Below, in pieces: positions 22,598 to 34,700 of a stretch of DNA of 64,000 nt. Below the pieces are notes generated by a model. The model worked only from the letters and a program-made list of their open reading frames with translations. It was not told the DNA's origin and searched no databases. The translations under genes and the position numbers were made by a program. How positions within the stretch are numbered: position 1 is the stretch's first letter; each line of letters opens with the position of its first letter. This DNA comes from Lojkania enalia (Eukaryota; Ascomycota; Dothideomycetes; Pleosporales): assembly GCA_010094045.1 (NCBI GenBank), contig ML986731.1, forward strand, positions 50,034-114,033. Reading direction: 5' to 3'.

Positions 22598-22900
22598 TAT
22601 TATAGTAATACCGCGACACCTCCGCACCTATACTATCTTTACTATAATATCTAAACTAGCTACTAATAATAGTTATTAACTACTAGCTAGAATATAACCG
22701 ACTTATTTTAACTATAATAGAAGAAGGTTTTACTAACCCAGCTAGCCTATATAGTAGTATAGACCTAGCTCTTATAAATACTTATATAATATAGATATTT
22801 CTATTTTTTATATAACGTTTTAATATTTATATATAGTATATAATAATAGAATTAGCTATTTAAAGTACGATTAACTAACTATATATAAATGTTTATAATA
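22598..22900 (+). repeat. 3' LTR of Gypsy family 2
   Basis: 303 bp after the AAAAGAGGGG polypurine tract; followed by target duplication AATAG. Confidence 0.9.
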
Positions 22901-22905
22901 AATAG

Positions 22906-24900
22906 TTTAGTAACTTACTAGTACTATATAAATAATATACTAATTAACTACCTAGATAACTTCTATATTACTTATTTAGACGATATTTTTATCTACTTTA
23001 AAGATAAGGTAATATATACTATCTATATTAAGAAAGTTCTTAAAAGATTATATTAAGTAGAGTTATAAGTTAATATTAAAAAGAGTGAATTCTATATTAT
23101 CTAAACTAAATACCTTAACTATATTCTATTAAATAAAGGCCTTAAGGTTAATCTAGAAAAGGTAGAAGTATTATATAACTAGTAGCTATCTACTACTCTA
23201 ATAGGTGTAAAATTCTTCTTAGATTTTACTAGATTTTATTAATAGTTTATACTAGAATTCTTATATATTATAAAGCTCTATAATCGTTTTTATATAGATT
23301 TTAGAATATAATATTATTTTTAAAAAATTAAAGTTAGCTCTATAAAGTATACCTATACTCTACTACTTTAATCCTATATTAGAAATAAAAATAGAAACTA
23401 ACACCTCTAATAGAATAGTTATAGAAGTACTATTATAGAAATATTTTAACGGAAAATAGTATTCTATAGTATTTTATAGTAAAGTTCTATCTAGTTTAGA
23501 ACTAAACTAGAAGATTTATAATAAGAAACTATTTGCAATTATTACTATATTTAAATAATAGAGGGTAGAACTTACTTTTATAGCTACTAGAACTTTAGTA
23601 TATACTAATTATTATTTACTTAAATATTTTATAATTATAAAGGTACTTAATATTTAATAGATTTATTAGACTAAGAAATTAGCTTAGTATTAGTTCTAAA
23701 TTAGGTATACTTTAGATAAAAATAATATTAGAGTAGATATCTTTAACTATTATAAATAAGATATAAAAAACTTAAAAGTAGCTTAAACTAATAATTAGTT
23801 AAAAGTTTTATTTAAACTATATTAATTTTACCTCTAAATTAATACTAAATTAGCTTAGTTCTATATTATCTAAATATTAATTTAAGCAGCTATACTAAAT
23901 ATTATTAAAGGCTAAAAGTAGATTATATTACTAGACTTTCTAGAGTTGATTAATATATTATTATAGAAAAACTAAGCCTCCTTTATATAAGAATATACCC
24001 TTTTACTCTATAAGTATTAGATAGAGAATAGACTGCTTTTCTATAATAATTACTTATATATTCTATTAGATTTAGGTCTTTATATATAACTTATATAAGA
24101 GGTTTATAATTAAGTATCTTTTATATACCTAAGTACTACTAAAATCTATTAGTTACTATTCTAGAAGTATTATTAGAAAGATATAAAAGTTACTTATAAA
24201 TAATATATATAGAATTATATTTTATACTATAAAGCTTATTTAATATATATTTAAACTTTAAGTTTTATCTACCTACTTTCTATACTAAATTAACTAATAT
24301 AGTACTTATATATTAACTTTAAAGATTTCTCTATAAATAAGTCTAGATCTAATTAGATTATAGTAGTAATTAATTGCCTATCTAAATAAATAATATCTAT
24401 TCTCTACTATTATATTATTAATATATAGAGAACAGCTAAATTATTTATTTAATAGGTATACTATTTTAGCTATATATCTAAAACTATTATTTTAAACTAA
24501 AGACTTTAGTTTATATCTAGTTTCTAGTTTAAATTCTACTATATTTTAAGTATAAAGATTAAACTATCTACTACTTATTATAAAGAAATTAATAGATAGA
24601 TAGAGATTATAAATAAGTATATTAATTAGAAACTATACTCTTTTATATTCTTCTACTAGAATAACTAGAGTTCTCTATTACCTATAATTAACCGAGTATA
24701 AGCAATTCTATTCTATATAACTATTAGAATATCTTTATATTAAATCTTATATAGATTTAAACTCTATTAGAATTAGAATTAGAAATATTCTATTAATTCT
24801 ATTATTATAATAGATAAATTAAATTATAAGAAAATTTTAACTCTAGTAATTTATATATATATAGTCTAGGAAATTATAAAGGCTAATATTAAAAAGGTTT
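22906..24900 (+). pseudogene. RT (C-terminal part), RNase H and integrase relic, Gypsy family 1
   Basis: Continues the frame interrupted at 16800. The RT catalytic motif is intact as ITYLDDIFIYFKD (about 22966-23005), unlike the NN variants in the other retroelements here. Then FYIIQTKYLNYILLNKGLKV (family FLGYIIS..GI). RNase H-like sequence occupies about 23370-23640 and integrase core about 24330-24700, with IVVINCLSKQ where the family has VVVDRLSKM. Stops are numerous. Confidence 0.82.
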
Positions 24901-25500
24901 AGAATTATATATAATCTATTATTAACTATTACTAATAATTAATTAATTAGTAGATTAGTAATATAGTCTACCTAAATACTAAGAATCTTATAGTCTAGAG
25001 ACTGAACCGAAAGCTATCTAATTAATAGAAGAGCTCTTTTAAAGTACTAGAATAGGTTAAAAACTTATACTATCTATAGTTACCTCTAGAATTAAAAATA
25101 TATAATATTTTCGTACTAAATCTACTATATAAAAACCTCTAGAACCTTCTACTAGAGTTAAAAGCTCTAAAACTACCCGCTATTGCTATTAAAAGAGTAG
25201 AAGAGTAGGAGGTTAAAGAAATACTAGCTAGTAAACTATATTATAAAACCCTTAAATACTATATAAAATAGGTAGAATATAATTTTAATCTAGTCTAGTA
25301 TAAAGCTTTAAATTTTATAGGTTCGCCTTATAAGCTAAGAGTTTTTTATAATAAGTATTCGAATTAGCTAGAACTTTTAAGAATTCTAACTAAATAGATT
25401 AAAATATATAAGAATAGTATAGAAAATATAGATTATCTAATAGACGATAATATATAAGAGTTAAGTAGTAGATTAGAAAACTAAATTATAGGCCCGAAAT
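24900..25500 (+). pseudogene. Integrase C-terminus and chromodomain relic, Gypsy family 1
   Basis: Reads LSRKLxN.., then VEEQEVKEILASKLYYKT and KQVEYNFNLVQYKA at about 25195-25350, a chromodomain in the order expected for chromoviruses. Partner of the copy at 11280-11460. Confidence 0.78.
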
Positions 25501-26565
25501 TACTCTTTTATAGAATCTAGAAGGTTTAATAGTAGACTATTAGATACCTCTCTAGTTCTCTTCTCCTCTACTCTCCTTTTCTTTTCTTCTTTTTAAACTC
25601 CCTCTAAACTTCTTCTATATTATTTTTAACCGCCTAAGAGCGCTGTAATATTAATTTAAAGGTTAGATATTAGAGCTTTTAAGGCTAAAACCTAATATAG
25701 TAACTTAGTATTTTAGTAGAATAAAGCTACTTAAATACTAGCTTTAAGAAGGTTAGCTTTCTAACTCTTTATAATCTAGGCTATAAGTACTAGACTATAA
25801 GTAGATTCTAAAATAGCTTTAAAGGTTATCTTTTTATCCTTCTTATCTTCTATATATTAGGCTACTATTTATAGTTTAAGATAGCCCCGGAGGACTAGAA
25901 ACTCCTCTTTATAATAGGAGGAGATTTATAAGTATATTAATAGTAAATATTCTACTAATATTAGATACGATTTATATAGAGTTATATTTTTTATTTTATA
26001 AGATATAATGCTTATATTTTTTTAATCTTAGAGACTAAAAGGTAAATATTATATACTACCTATAAGCGAGCGTGTATATAGTTTAAAGGTAGATAATTTA
26101 AAAGGCTTCTAAAAAAGTTCTAAAAGGTAGATAGAGTAGTATATTAATTAATTTTTTTCTATAAAATATTAGTAATATTTTAATAATTAATAGTTCTAGA
26201 GACGTATAATAATATATATAGAGTAGAAGTTATTATTTAGTTAAAGAAGCTTAGTTAATAGTAATCTAGTAATATACTAAGGCTAGTAAATGTTTATTAC
26301 TATATACGATAAAATTATAATAGTAATAAACCGTTATAATAGTAGTTACTAGCTAATATATAGGTTAATTATACTTACTATAATAATCTTACTTAATATT
26401 ATATTAATATATAAATATATCTTTATAAGTAATTATATATATTAGTTTTTACTAATAAATAGTTTTTTAAAGAAATTTCTTTATATTAGAATCTATCTAT
26501 AATAGCTCTAATTCCCTTTTAAACTAGTATAGATAGGGACTATCAACCTATAAAAAGGGGGGTAG

Positions 26566-26844
26566 TATAATAATATAAAGAAATCGTTCTATAAAAAGCT
26601 TTATATATAATCTTATTTTAAAGCTTTTTACTTATCTTATTCTACTCCTAGCTCTACTTCTTTTTCTATCCGTATATAATTATATACTCTCTTATAAGTA
26701 GTTTAGTAGTTCTTCTATATTCTTTTATATAAGGTCTATAGATATTAATAGAATTTTTAGATCTCTAAACCCTTATATACTCTTATATACCTCTAAGTAG
26801 ATTTATATTATTTTTAGATCTATTATCTTACCTATACTATTATA
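26566..26844 (+). repeat. 3' LTR of Gypsy family 1
   Basis: 279 bp, preceded by TAAAAAGGGGGG (26551-26562) as polypurine tract and followed by target duplication TTATT. Confidence 0.88.
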
Positions 26845-26849
26845 TTATT

Positions 26850-28069
26850 ATTAAAAGCTTAAGTATTATATTTTAGTAATAGAGTAAACCGTTTACTTAT
26901 ATAAGCTACTTACTTATAATGTATATTATCTAATTAAATAGTTAGAAATAGATAAATATAATAATTTATAAAATAATACCTAAAAACTAGAAGAATACTT
27001 TAGCTCTATAATATTATAAATATATTATAAAAACTAAACCTGCGAAGAAAATCTAGAGATAGAGTAGTAAAATTAAATAATATTAGTTATATTATAAGAG
27101 GGAACTCTACCTTAAAAAGAAGACCTATTTTATAATCTACTTCTTCTTCTTTTTTAAACTACTCTTATATATATTTATAATCCTCTATTTACCTATATTT
27201 TACTTATTTATAAACCTTCTAAAGATACTAAACTTTTACCTAAACTACTACTATTTTACTATTTATATCTTTTAGTTAATCTAGAATCTTTTAATACTTC
27301 TCTTTAGCTAGTTAAAATTAGTAATCTAATTTCTTAACTTTCTTATTTTAATATTCTACTATTATATATAAATATTCTAAATTAATAATGAAATTAAAGT
27401 ATATAAATATTTTAAGTATTATAAAAAATATTATAGAATAACTATATACTAGACTAAAGATATTTAGAATAATATAACTACTTTAAAGTCTCCTTTTTAT
27501 TAATTTTATATATTAGCCCCTTATAAGAATAATAAGAATAAAGTATTATAATTAAACAAGAAGAATTAATATAATTAGTATAATAATAGTAACTTAATAT
27601 AGAATAGTAAAAAGAAGGTATTAGAAAAGTATATAAAGAATATATAAGTAACTTACTAACCCTACTATATAATTAAAAGGAATAGGATAACTCTTAAATT
27701 AAATGTTTAGAAAGAGAAGATAGTATTATAAATACTTTTATACTAGAATCTATTAAAGTATAAGATTTTATATAAATAAATAAGTAAAGCTAATTATATA
27801 AATAGTTTAATAATTTAGTTAAAACTAAACTATTAAGCCTACTTAGTTATAGATTAGTAATTAAGTAAGAGAAATAGTAGAAAAACTAAATTATATTTAA
27901 TAATTTTATAATTCTAACTTTTATAGTTCTTTATAATTAACTTAAATATCTTTTATATACTCTACTTATATACTTCTATTATAAGTCTATAAGAATAATC
28001 TTTCTATAGTATATAATTACTCTTAATTATTACTCTACTTTATAACTAGCTAAATAGAGGTTGTTATAA
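26850..28069. other. Unassigned RIP-mutated AT-rich sequence
   Basis: 1.2 kb with no intact ORF. Reading through TAA/TAG gives runs of open frame on + (for example RRKSRDRVVKLNNISYIIR near 27035), suggesting a decayed coding element, but I recognise no family. No terminal repeats were found. Confidence 0.4.
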
Positions 28070-28720
28070 TAGAGTTAGAGAAAATATTTAGAGTAGAAAA
28101 AAAAAGTAGTAGAAGTAGTTAAATAGGGTTAAAAATAGAAGTAAGAATAGAGAAATTATATAAAGTAGAAAAAAGAATAGCTAGAAGTAGTAATATAAAG
28201 ATAGAATTAGAATAGAGTTAGAAAAGTAGGTTAGAATAGAAAAAAGAACTAGAAGTAGTTAAATAGAGTTAAGATTAGAGTAGAATTAGAAAAATAGTCT
28301 AGGGTAGAAAAAAGGTATATTAGAGGTAGTTAAATAGAGTTAGGATTAGAATAGAGATAGAGAAGTAGTTTAAAGTAGAAAAAAGAAGAACTAAAAGTAG
28401 TTAAGTAGGGTTAAAATTAGAATAGGGTTAGAGAACTTATATAGAGTAGAAAAAAGAAGTATTAAAAGTAGTTAAATAGGGTTAGAATTAAAATAGACTT
28501 AGAGAAAAGATTTAAAATAGAAAAAAGAACTACTAAAAGTAGTAAAATAGGGTTAAAATTAGAATAGTATTAGAAAAGATATTTAGGGTAGAAAAAAGAA
28601 TAACTAAAGATAGATAAATAGAAGTAAAAATAGAAGTAAGATTAGAAAAGCTATTTAGAATAGAAAAAAAAACTACTAGAGGTAGTTAAAAGGTGTTAGA
28701 ATTAGAATAAAGTTAGAAAA
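28070..28720 (+). repeat. 72-bp minisatellite, about nine copies
   Basis: Imperfect tandem repeat with unit about 72 bp (range 68-74). Each unit contains GTAGTTAAATAGGGTTA, then TTAGAATAG, then AGAGTAGAAAAAAGAA. The near multiple of three suggests a former 24-residue protein repeat (charged, Lys/Arg/Gln-rich when stops are read as Gln/Trp), but this is inference. It ends exactly where the first TLH unit begins. Confidence 0.75.
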
Positions 28721-29859
28721 TCTATCTAATATAAGATAATAAATTAAGCCTAATTTATAATAGATTAGGTATAATATTATAGTACTATACCTAAAATAGG
28801 TTATTTAAAGGGAGTAATTTATCTAACTATAACCCCCCTAATTTATTTATAATTAGTATTTTAACTGTAATACTTTATATATAAAAACTATTTAGTAGAG
28901 TCTATTTATTCTACTTATAATACTATATTATTATACCTATACTAGTATAGAGCTATAATAAGGCTAGAAGAATATAGTTCTACTAGGATATATAGACGCT
29001 TAAACTAAGAGTATAATACTATATTTATAATAGGAAGACCCGTATATAAGTAAGTAGAATAGTACTATTACTAGAGGATATTAAAAACTATTTCTACTAT
29101 CTATCTAAGTACTATATTCTAATATATAAGAAATATATAACTACTATATTAAATATTAATATATATTTATAGTACTATTATAGTATAATAATAGAGTAGA
29201 GGAGGGTAATTATTAAGTATATTTGTTAGTAGCTAATTAGACTAGTAAAAGACGTTTAGCTACTTATACTATTTAGATAACTAATATTAGAATTAAGAAA
29301 GCTACTAAATAGGTTCTAGTATAAGTAATCTAAATACTATATTACTACTAATATTAATATACTATATATATATCTAAAAAAGAAGTATAAATAGATATAA
29401 ATAGATAATAAAAATAGGCTCTATTAGAAGGTTAAGATATAGATATTCTTTTAGGCTAGCGGGTTATAATAATATTTTATTATTAACGTAGGTAGTTATA
29501 ACTATAAACTAACTATTTTCTATATAAAGGCTAATATTATATATAATTAGTTAACTAGCTTTAAATTTATAAAGTAGAAAGAAGAAGAGAAAGTATAGAT
29601 TATAAATATAGAGGTAGTAAAAACTAATAAAACCGGGTAGTTTAAGTAGATAGATTAGCTAGAATATCTAGTAAAATAGAATCGAGTATATCTTATATAT
29701 TAAATCTAGCTACCTAATTAAAATGAGGTAAAACTTTAGTAGGTAGTTAAACTAGTTAAACTATTAGTTAAGTAGAATATTAGAGGGTTATTATTACTTA
29801 TATAAGAGATAAGATAGTAGTTTAGAAATACTTACTAATATAAGATAGATAGATGTCTA

Positions 29860-31726
29860 ACGTAGATTATAGGCTAACAGGACATACGTATAAGCGGGAT
29901 AGTTTTTACTACCATATATCTTTAAATTATAATATCTATCTACAACAATAATATTTACAGAAAAGAAGTAAATAATCTCAATTTTTACGCCTTAGATAAG
30001 TCCTTATATTATATTTAAGTAACTTGTATAAGCTATATTTAAATATAGCTTGTTTTTTTTATATAAGAGCCTCTAGCTCTATATAATTAACTTAAGTTTT
30101 AACCTAAGCCTGTTGCTACAACTATAAGTTTTCAAGTATTTAAAGCTCTTTACTAATTGTTAGAATACTATCCTTTATAATAGCCTTATATTTTCTTATT
30201 TACTATTGTATTTTTCTTACGTTTGCCGCTTAAAACGCAGTATTCTCAGCTTTTAAAATTGCAGTATTCTGCATCACTATCTTATAGCTTTTAATTTATC
30301 TTTCAAATATACTATCTAATAAGTTAACTATCGTATAATAATAGCGCTTTATTTTAATCATCTTAACTTGTTACTTAAGGTCGGTAGTTATATATAGAGT
30401 CTTTAAAACTAAGGTCGGAGGGCTTTATATAACGGCTAGTAGTATTAGTATATACTAAGGCAGCTTTATAAGCACACGCTCTAGATTATATAGTATAAAG
30501 CTAGCTGCTATAAAGCTAGCTTTAATATTCTTTTTAGTTATTACTTATACGTACGCTGTGTGATATAGTAATAAAAAGTTATTCTTTATAATATAATTAA
30601 TACTAAGCTATACCTAGCCTTTAACTTATATACTATATACGCGCTTTAACAGGCTAAAATAGACTATATTAAGCGGCTATAGTAGATAAGACGAGTACAC
30701 TAACATATAGAGTATAATAATCCTATTCTGTTTATAAAAGTCTTTAAACCGTACTATATAATAGCTGCTATAGCCATCTATAATTAAGAGGTAATATTAA
30801 CCCTTTATATAAGCTGCAGTCGCGCTGTTAAAGTATTAAATCTATTTAAAGCTAATCTTATTATCTATCTAGCTTTTTTCACTTGTATAAATAGCCTAGG
30901 TTTATAGTATACTAACGTCTATAGTAATTTTATATTAAGACTCTTAATACTACTTTACTTTAAATATTATAAATATTAGTAAGGCCTAACTAGTCGCACT
31001 AATACTATTAATAACTATTACCTACTCGCGATTACCTGGCTGTATAACCTTTATATAACCTTACTATCTTTTTTTAGTCTCTATAACAACTTTTACTATT
31101 AAAATCACGCTTATTTAGAAGTCTATCTTATTAAAGTTATAGATATTATTTTTAAAGATACTATACTTCGTGATCGTATTTTATACGAGGTTAAACTAGT
31201 TTTAGATAAAGCCTCGATCTTTATATTACTTTTACTAATAGTTATATTTATATATATATACTGTACAAAGCTTTAAGCAGCGTTTAATAAAGGTTGAAGG
31301 CTAATTAACACTAACGGTAGGAGCTGGATCGATCCTATAGCTTATAAGTAGAAGATTAGCTGTTTCGCGTACAATAGATAGCTAAGCTAGAAAACCTTAC
31401 GCCTTAAGATCGAGAATACGTTAAATAAGAATAGTTTCTTCTATATAAGTAAGTTTTAAAGTTATTAGTTATATAATATATTATAAACAGATATTATATA
31501 CGCGTTAATATAGATAAGATTTAGAGATATTATACGTAACTACTACCTTATAAAAACTTTAAAATTGCTTTAAATTTAAAGCTTTAAGAGCTAAAGAAAT
31601 TCTATTTTTAAGTTCTTCCTAACTAGTAGTTAGTATTATTAATAGATATTCTAAAATAATAGACGGTAATATATATAGTAAAACTATCCCACTTACACGT
31701 ATATCCTGTTAGCCTATAATCTACGT
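29860..31726 (-). mobile_element. Fot1/pogo-like DNA transposon of a second family (RIP-degraded)
   Basis: 1,867 bp with 47-bp near-perfect terminal inverted repeats beginning ACGTAGATTATAGG (29860-29906, 31680-31726) and a TA target duplication (29858-29859, 31727-31728). Removing it restores the TLH sequence across GTCTACTCG, as seen in other units (for example GCGTCTGCTTGC at 49846). The family differs from the elements at 57 and 9149 in TIR and protein. It is less RIP-mutated at CpG sites than its host. Confidence 0.93.
30150..31630 (-). pseudogene. Fot1/Tigger-type DDE transposase relic
   Basis: On the minus strand, reading stops as Gln/Trp: an HTH region (ISKSYLYQRVYNI near 31490), a Tc5-type DNA-binding region (RILDLKAQGFLAQL near 31400), then the DDE domain. 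First site NFNKIDFQIG near 31110 (family NFDETGF, D to N), second site IIDGYSSYYIVRFKD near 30770 (Asp kept), third site LQPLNIVYFSLLK near 30690 (D to N). Preceded by the motif PGNREQVIVI. Layout is standard for this superfamily. Confidence 0.85.
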
Positions 31727-34700
31727 TACTCGTTTAACTATAAAACTATAAAAGTTAAGTAGTATATACTAACTATATTATTAAGTTCGTCTACTACTTT
31801 CTCTATATTATTACTAATAAAGAAGTTTAAGCTATATAAATTAGCTATAATAGTAATAATAATAATAGTAATATTAATAGTATAGTATTAGATAATAGTA
31901 TAAGTTCTAGGTCTAATAGAACTAGAAGTAGTATTAATAGTAATAATAATAGTAATAGCAGCCCCTATTATAAATACTATAGGAAGAAAGAAGTAAATTA
32001 AATAGAAGACGTGTATAAGCTATTCTATTAGTAAGATAAATAGAAGAAACTAATAATAGTACTATAAGTTATATTAGATAGAAATAGTAAAATACTTAGT
32101 TTAGAGTACTATTAGATATACTTATATTATTTATTTTTTAATTAATAGGCGATTAGTTATTTAATAGTAGATATATCTATTTTCTTACTATACTAGAGAT
32201 TAATACTAAAATAGACCGCTTATATATAGTAAAGAACTACTTATATATACTTATTAATATAGTATACTATATATATATACTAGATATAGAGAAACTACTT
32301 CTAGTAGTAGAGTATAATAAGTAGACGGATAAGAACTAAGAGTATTTTCTACTTATATAGTAGAAGTTTCTAGCTAATAGATTATTTAGTATAATAAGTA
32401 AAATAATTAGCTTACTAGTATATAATAAGTTTATTATACTAATAGCTAGTAATTTAATTAACGCTTACTAGTTAAAAAATAAGAAGATATTCTATTTTAA
32501 TAGCTAGTTAATCTATATTAGCTAGTTCTGTAAGATAGTATAAGATATAGTAGCTAAAGTAGAGGAGATACTTTAATAGGAGCTATATTAGATAGCTAGA
32601 GTTAAGAACTAGTTTACTATCTAACTAGAGTAGCTTATTAATAATATTATATTTATATAGTAGAGTATATCTTTTATCTATTATTATAATAATTAGCTTA
32701 ATAATAAGCTTAAGTAAATACTTACTTAGGCTAGATAGATAGAAGCTAGTTAGTAGCTCTAGTTAAGAAACGGCTTATAAAATAAGTAGTAGATAAAATA
32801 GTATTTATAGTAAATAGATTACTTTTTAAAACTACTAATAATTAGTATATATATAACTTTAGAGTAGCTTAGGCGAGGGTTAGAGATTATAATAATATAG
32901 TATTATAATAGAGTACTATAAAACTATAATATTTTTATAGTAGATAAATAGATTATAATAGTAGTCTACTATTATAAATTACAATTCTAGTAGAATAAGC
33001 TAAAGGTAGTACTATACTTTCTACTACTATAGCTAGAGTAGATAATAGTAATATACTTAGCTTATATATAGCTATTTTAGAAGTATCTAAATATTAAGGT
33101 ACTTAATAGCAGCTTTAGTAACTATATATAAACGGATTAATATAGGTTATAAAAGATAAACCGACTAATATATATATTTAAGTATAAAACTAGTAAATAA
33201 ATAGGTATTAAGCTATATATACTAAACTACTAATATACGACTATTAGTATTAGTAGAGAAGTAGTTAAAGAATTCTTTAGTAAAAGATATTAGAATAAGA
33301 TAGAGAAAGTTGAAGAAGTTAAAATAGATAAAAAGAAAGAGAGTATACTAGAACTATAAAATATACAGATAATATAAATAGAAATTTAAAACTATAGTAT
33401 AATTATTAATATTATTAAGTATCTTAATATATACTTAATTAAAATATTTTAGCCGCTTAATATACTAGAGTATTATTTCTTAGGGCATAATAGGGGTAAA
33501 GAAATACTAGAGGTAAAATAGATAGGTAGTTAAAGCTAGACTAGAATAAGAAAGTAATAGTAGTATAATAATAATAGCGAAGAACCTATATTATAAGAAA
33601 AGAAGGTATAGATTTAAAATAGAAGAGAGAAAAAGCTTTAAAAGGTAATATAGCAGGTATTTAGGTAAGAAAAGGTTAGTTTCTACTTAGCTAAGTAAGA
33701 GTAAGTAATATATATAGTATTAGACGAGTAGATACTACTTATTATAATACTTCTAACTAGTAGAAAAAAGAGCTTACTATTTACTATACTAGCTTACTTA
33801 AATTAATATAGAGTAATAATAGTAGTAGTACCGTACTAAGCGTTTATTAAAAACTTAGTTAAGTAGATTTAAAAGAGTAGTATTAACTATATAGAATAGA
33901 AGTATAGTAAAAGTAATCTAGTAATAGTAGTAGTAGTTAGTATAGATATAATAGGCGATATAATAAGTAATAGGAATTTTATTAGCTATATAAAGATACT
34001 TAATAGTAAGAGGCTATTAAAGTAGATTATAGTAGACGAGTATTATCTTATCTTTACGTTAAATAACTAGCGGCTAAAGCTAGTAAAGTTAAAGAATCTA
34101 CAGCTACTATTATACCTAGTAGTACTATTTATAATAATACTACTACTAGTATAACAGGCTAAGCTAGAAGAAAATATACTAGTTTAGTATATAATATATG
34201 TTTAAGCGAGTATAGTATAACTAAATATATAATATTTAATATTATAGTATAAATAAAAGTAGATATAAAAGATAGTATTAGTAATATATTAGTAGTAGAT
34301 ATAGTAGGTTAGGGAATAAAAGGAAAAAGAGGTAGTATACTACTATAGTAAAGTATAATATAAAGTAATAGTTAAAGTACTAGATAGTAGATACTATTAT
34401 ATTAGAGATATAAAGCGAGCTAGATAGCTAAAGGAATAGCTTAAAAAAGGTAGGCTTATAGTAGCTATATTAGTATTAAGTATAGGGGTAGATTTCCTAA
34501 GAATTATATTTATATTATATATAGAGATACTATAAAATATAATCAACTTTACTTAAAAGAGTAGTTATAATAGATAGGTAGATAAGTAGGTATATTTAGT
34601 AATTCTTATAGAAGAGGGTAAAGTAGAGTAAAAGATAAAATAAAAGGAGGAGAAGCTGGACGTATAGGTAATAGGGAGGTTTATTATATATAGTAGATAT

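Larger units (their letters stand above)
16801..22900 (+). mobile_element. Complete chromodomain Ty3/Gypsy retrotransposon, family 2, nested
   Basis: 6,100 bp with two 303-bp LTRs and a 5-bp target duplication AATAG (16796-16800, 22901-22905). It inserted in the RT domain of Gypsy family 1. Order on +: gag, RT, RNase H, integrase, chromodomain, tandem-repeat region, polypurine tract (AATTAAAAGAGGGG, 22581-22594), 3' LTR. It is RIP-mutated but keeps more coding signal than the host element, consistent with later insertion. Confidence 0.92.
13090..26844 (+). mobile_element. Complete chromodomain Ty3/Gypsy retrotransposon, family 1, with nested insertions
   Basis: Two 279-bp LTRs (13090-13368, 26566-26844) are flanked by a 5-bp target duplication TTATT (13085-13089, 26845-26849). 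Removing the nested solo LTR and the nested chromovirus, each with its 5-bp duplication, leaves about 7.39 kb. Order on +: 5' LTR, gag with a CCHC knuckle, retropepsin-like domain, reverse transcriptase, RNase H, integrase, chromodomain, long 3' region, polypurine tract (near 26551-26562), 3' LTR. It is strongly RIP-mutated and full of stops. Confidence 0.9.

Noticed and set aside
31845..31970. AAT/AGT microsatellite in TLH units as a separate repeat
   Set aside because: It lies in frame and encodes a Ser/Asn-rich linker present in all longer TLH units.
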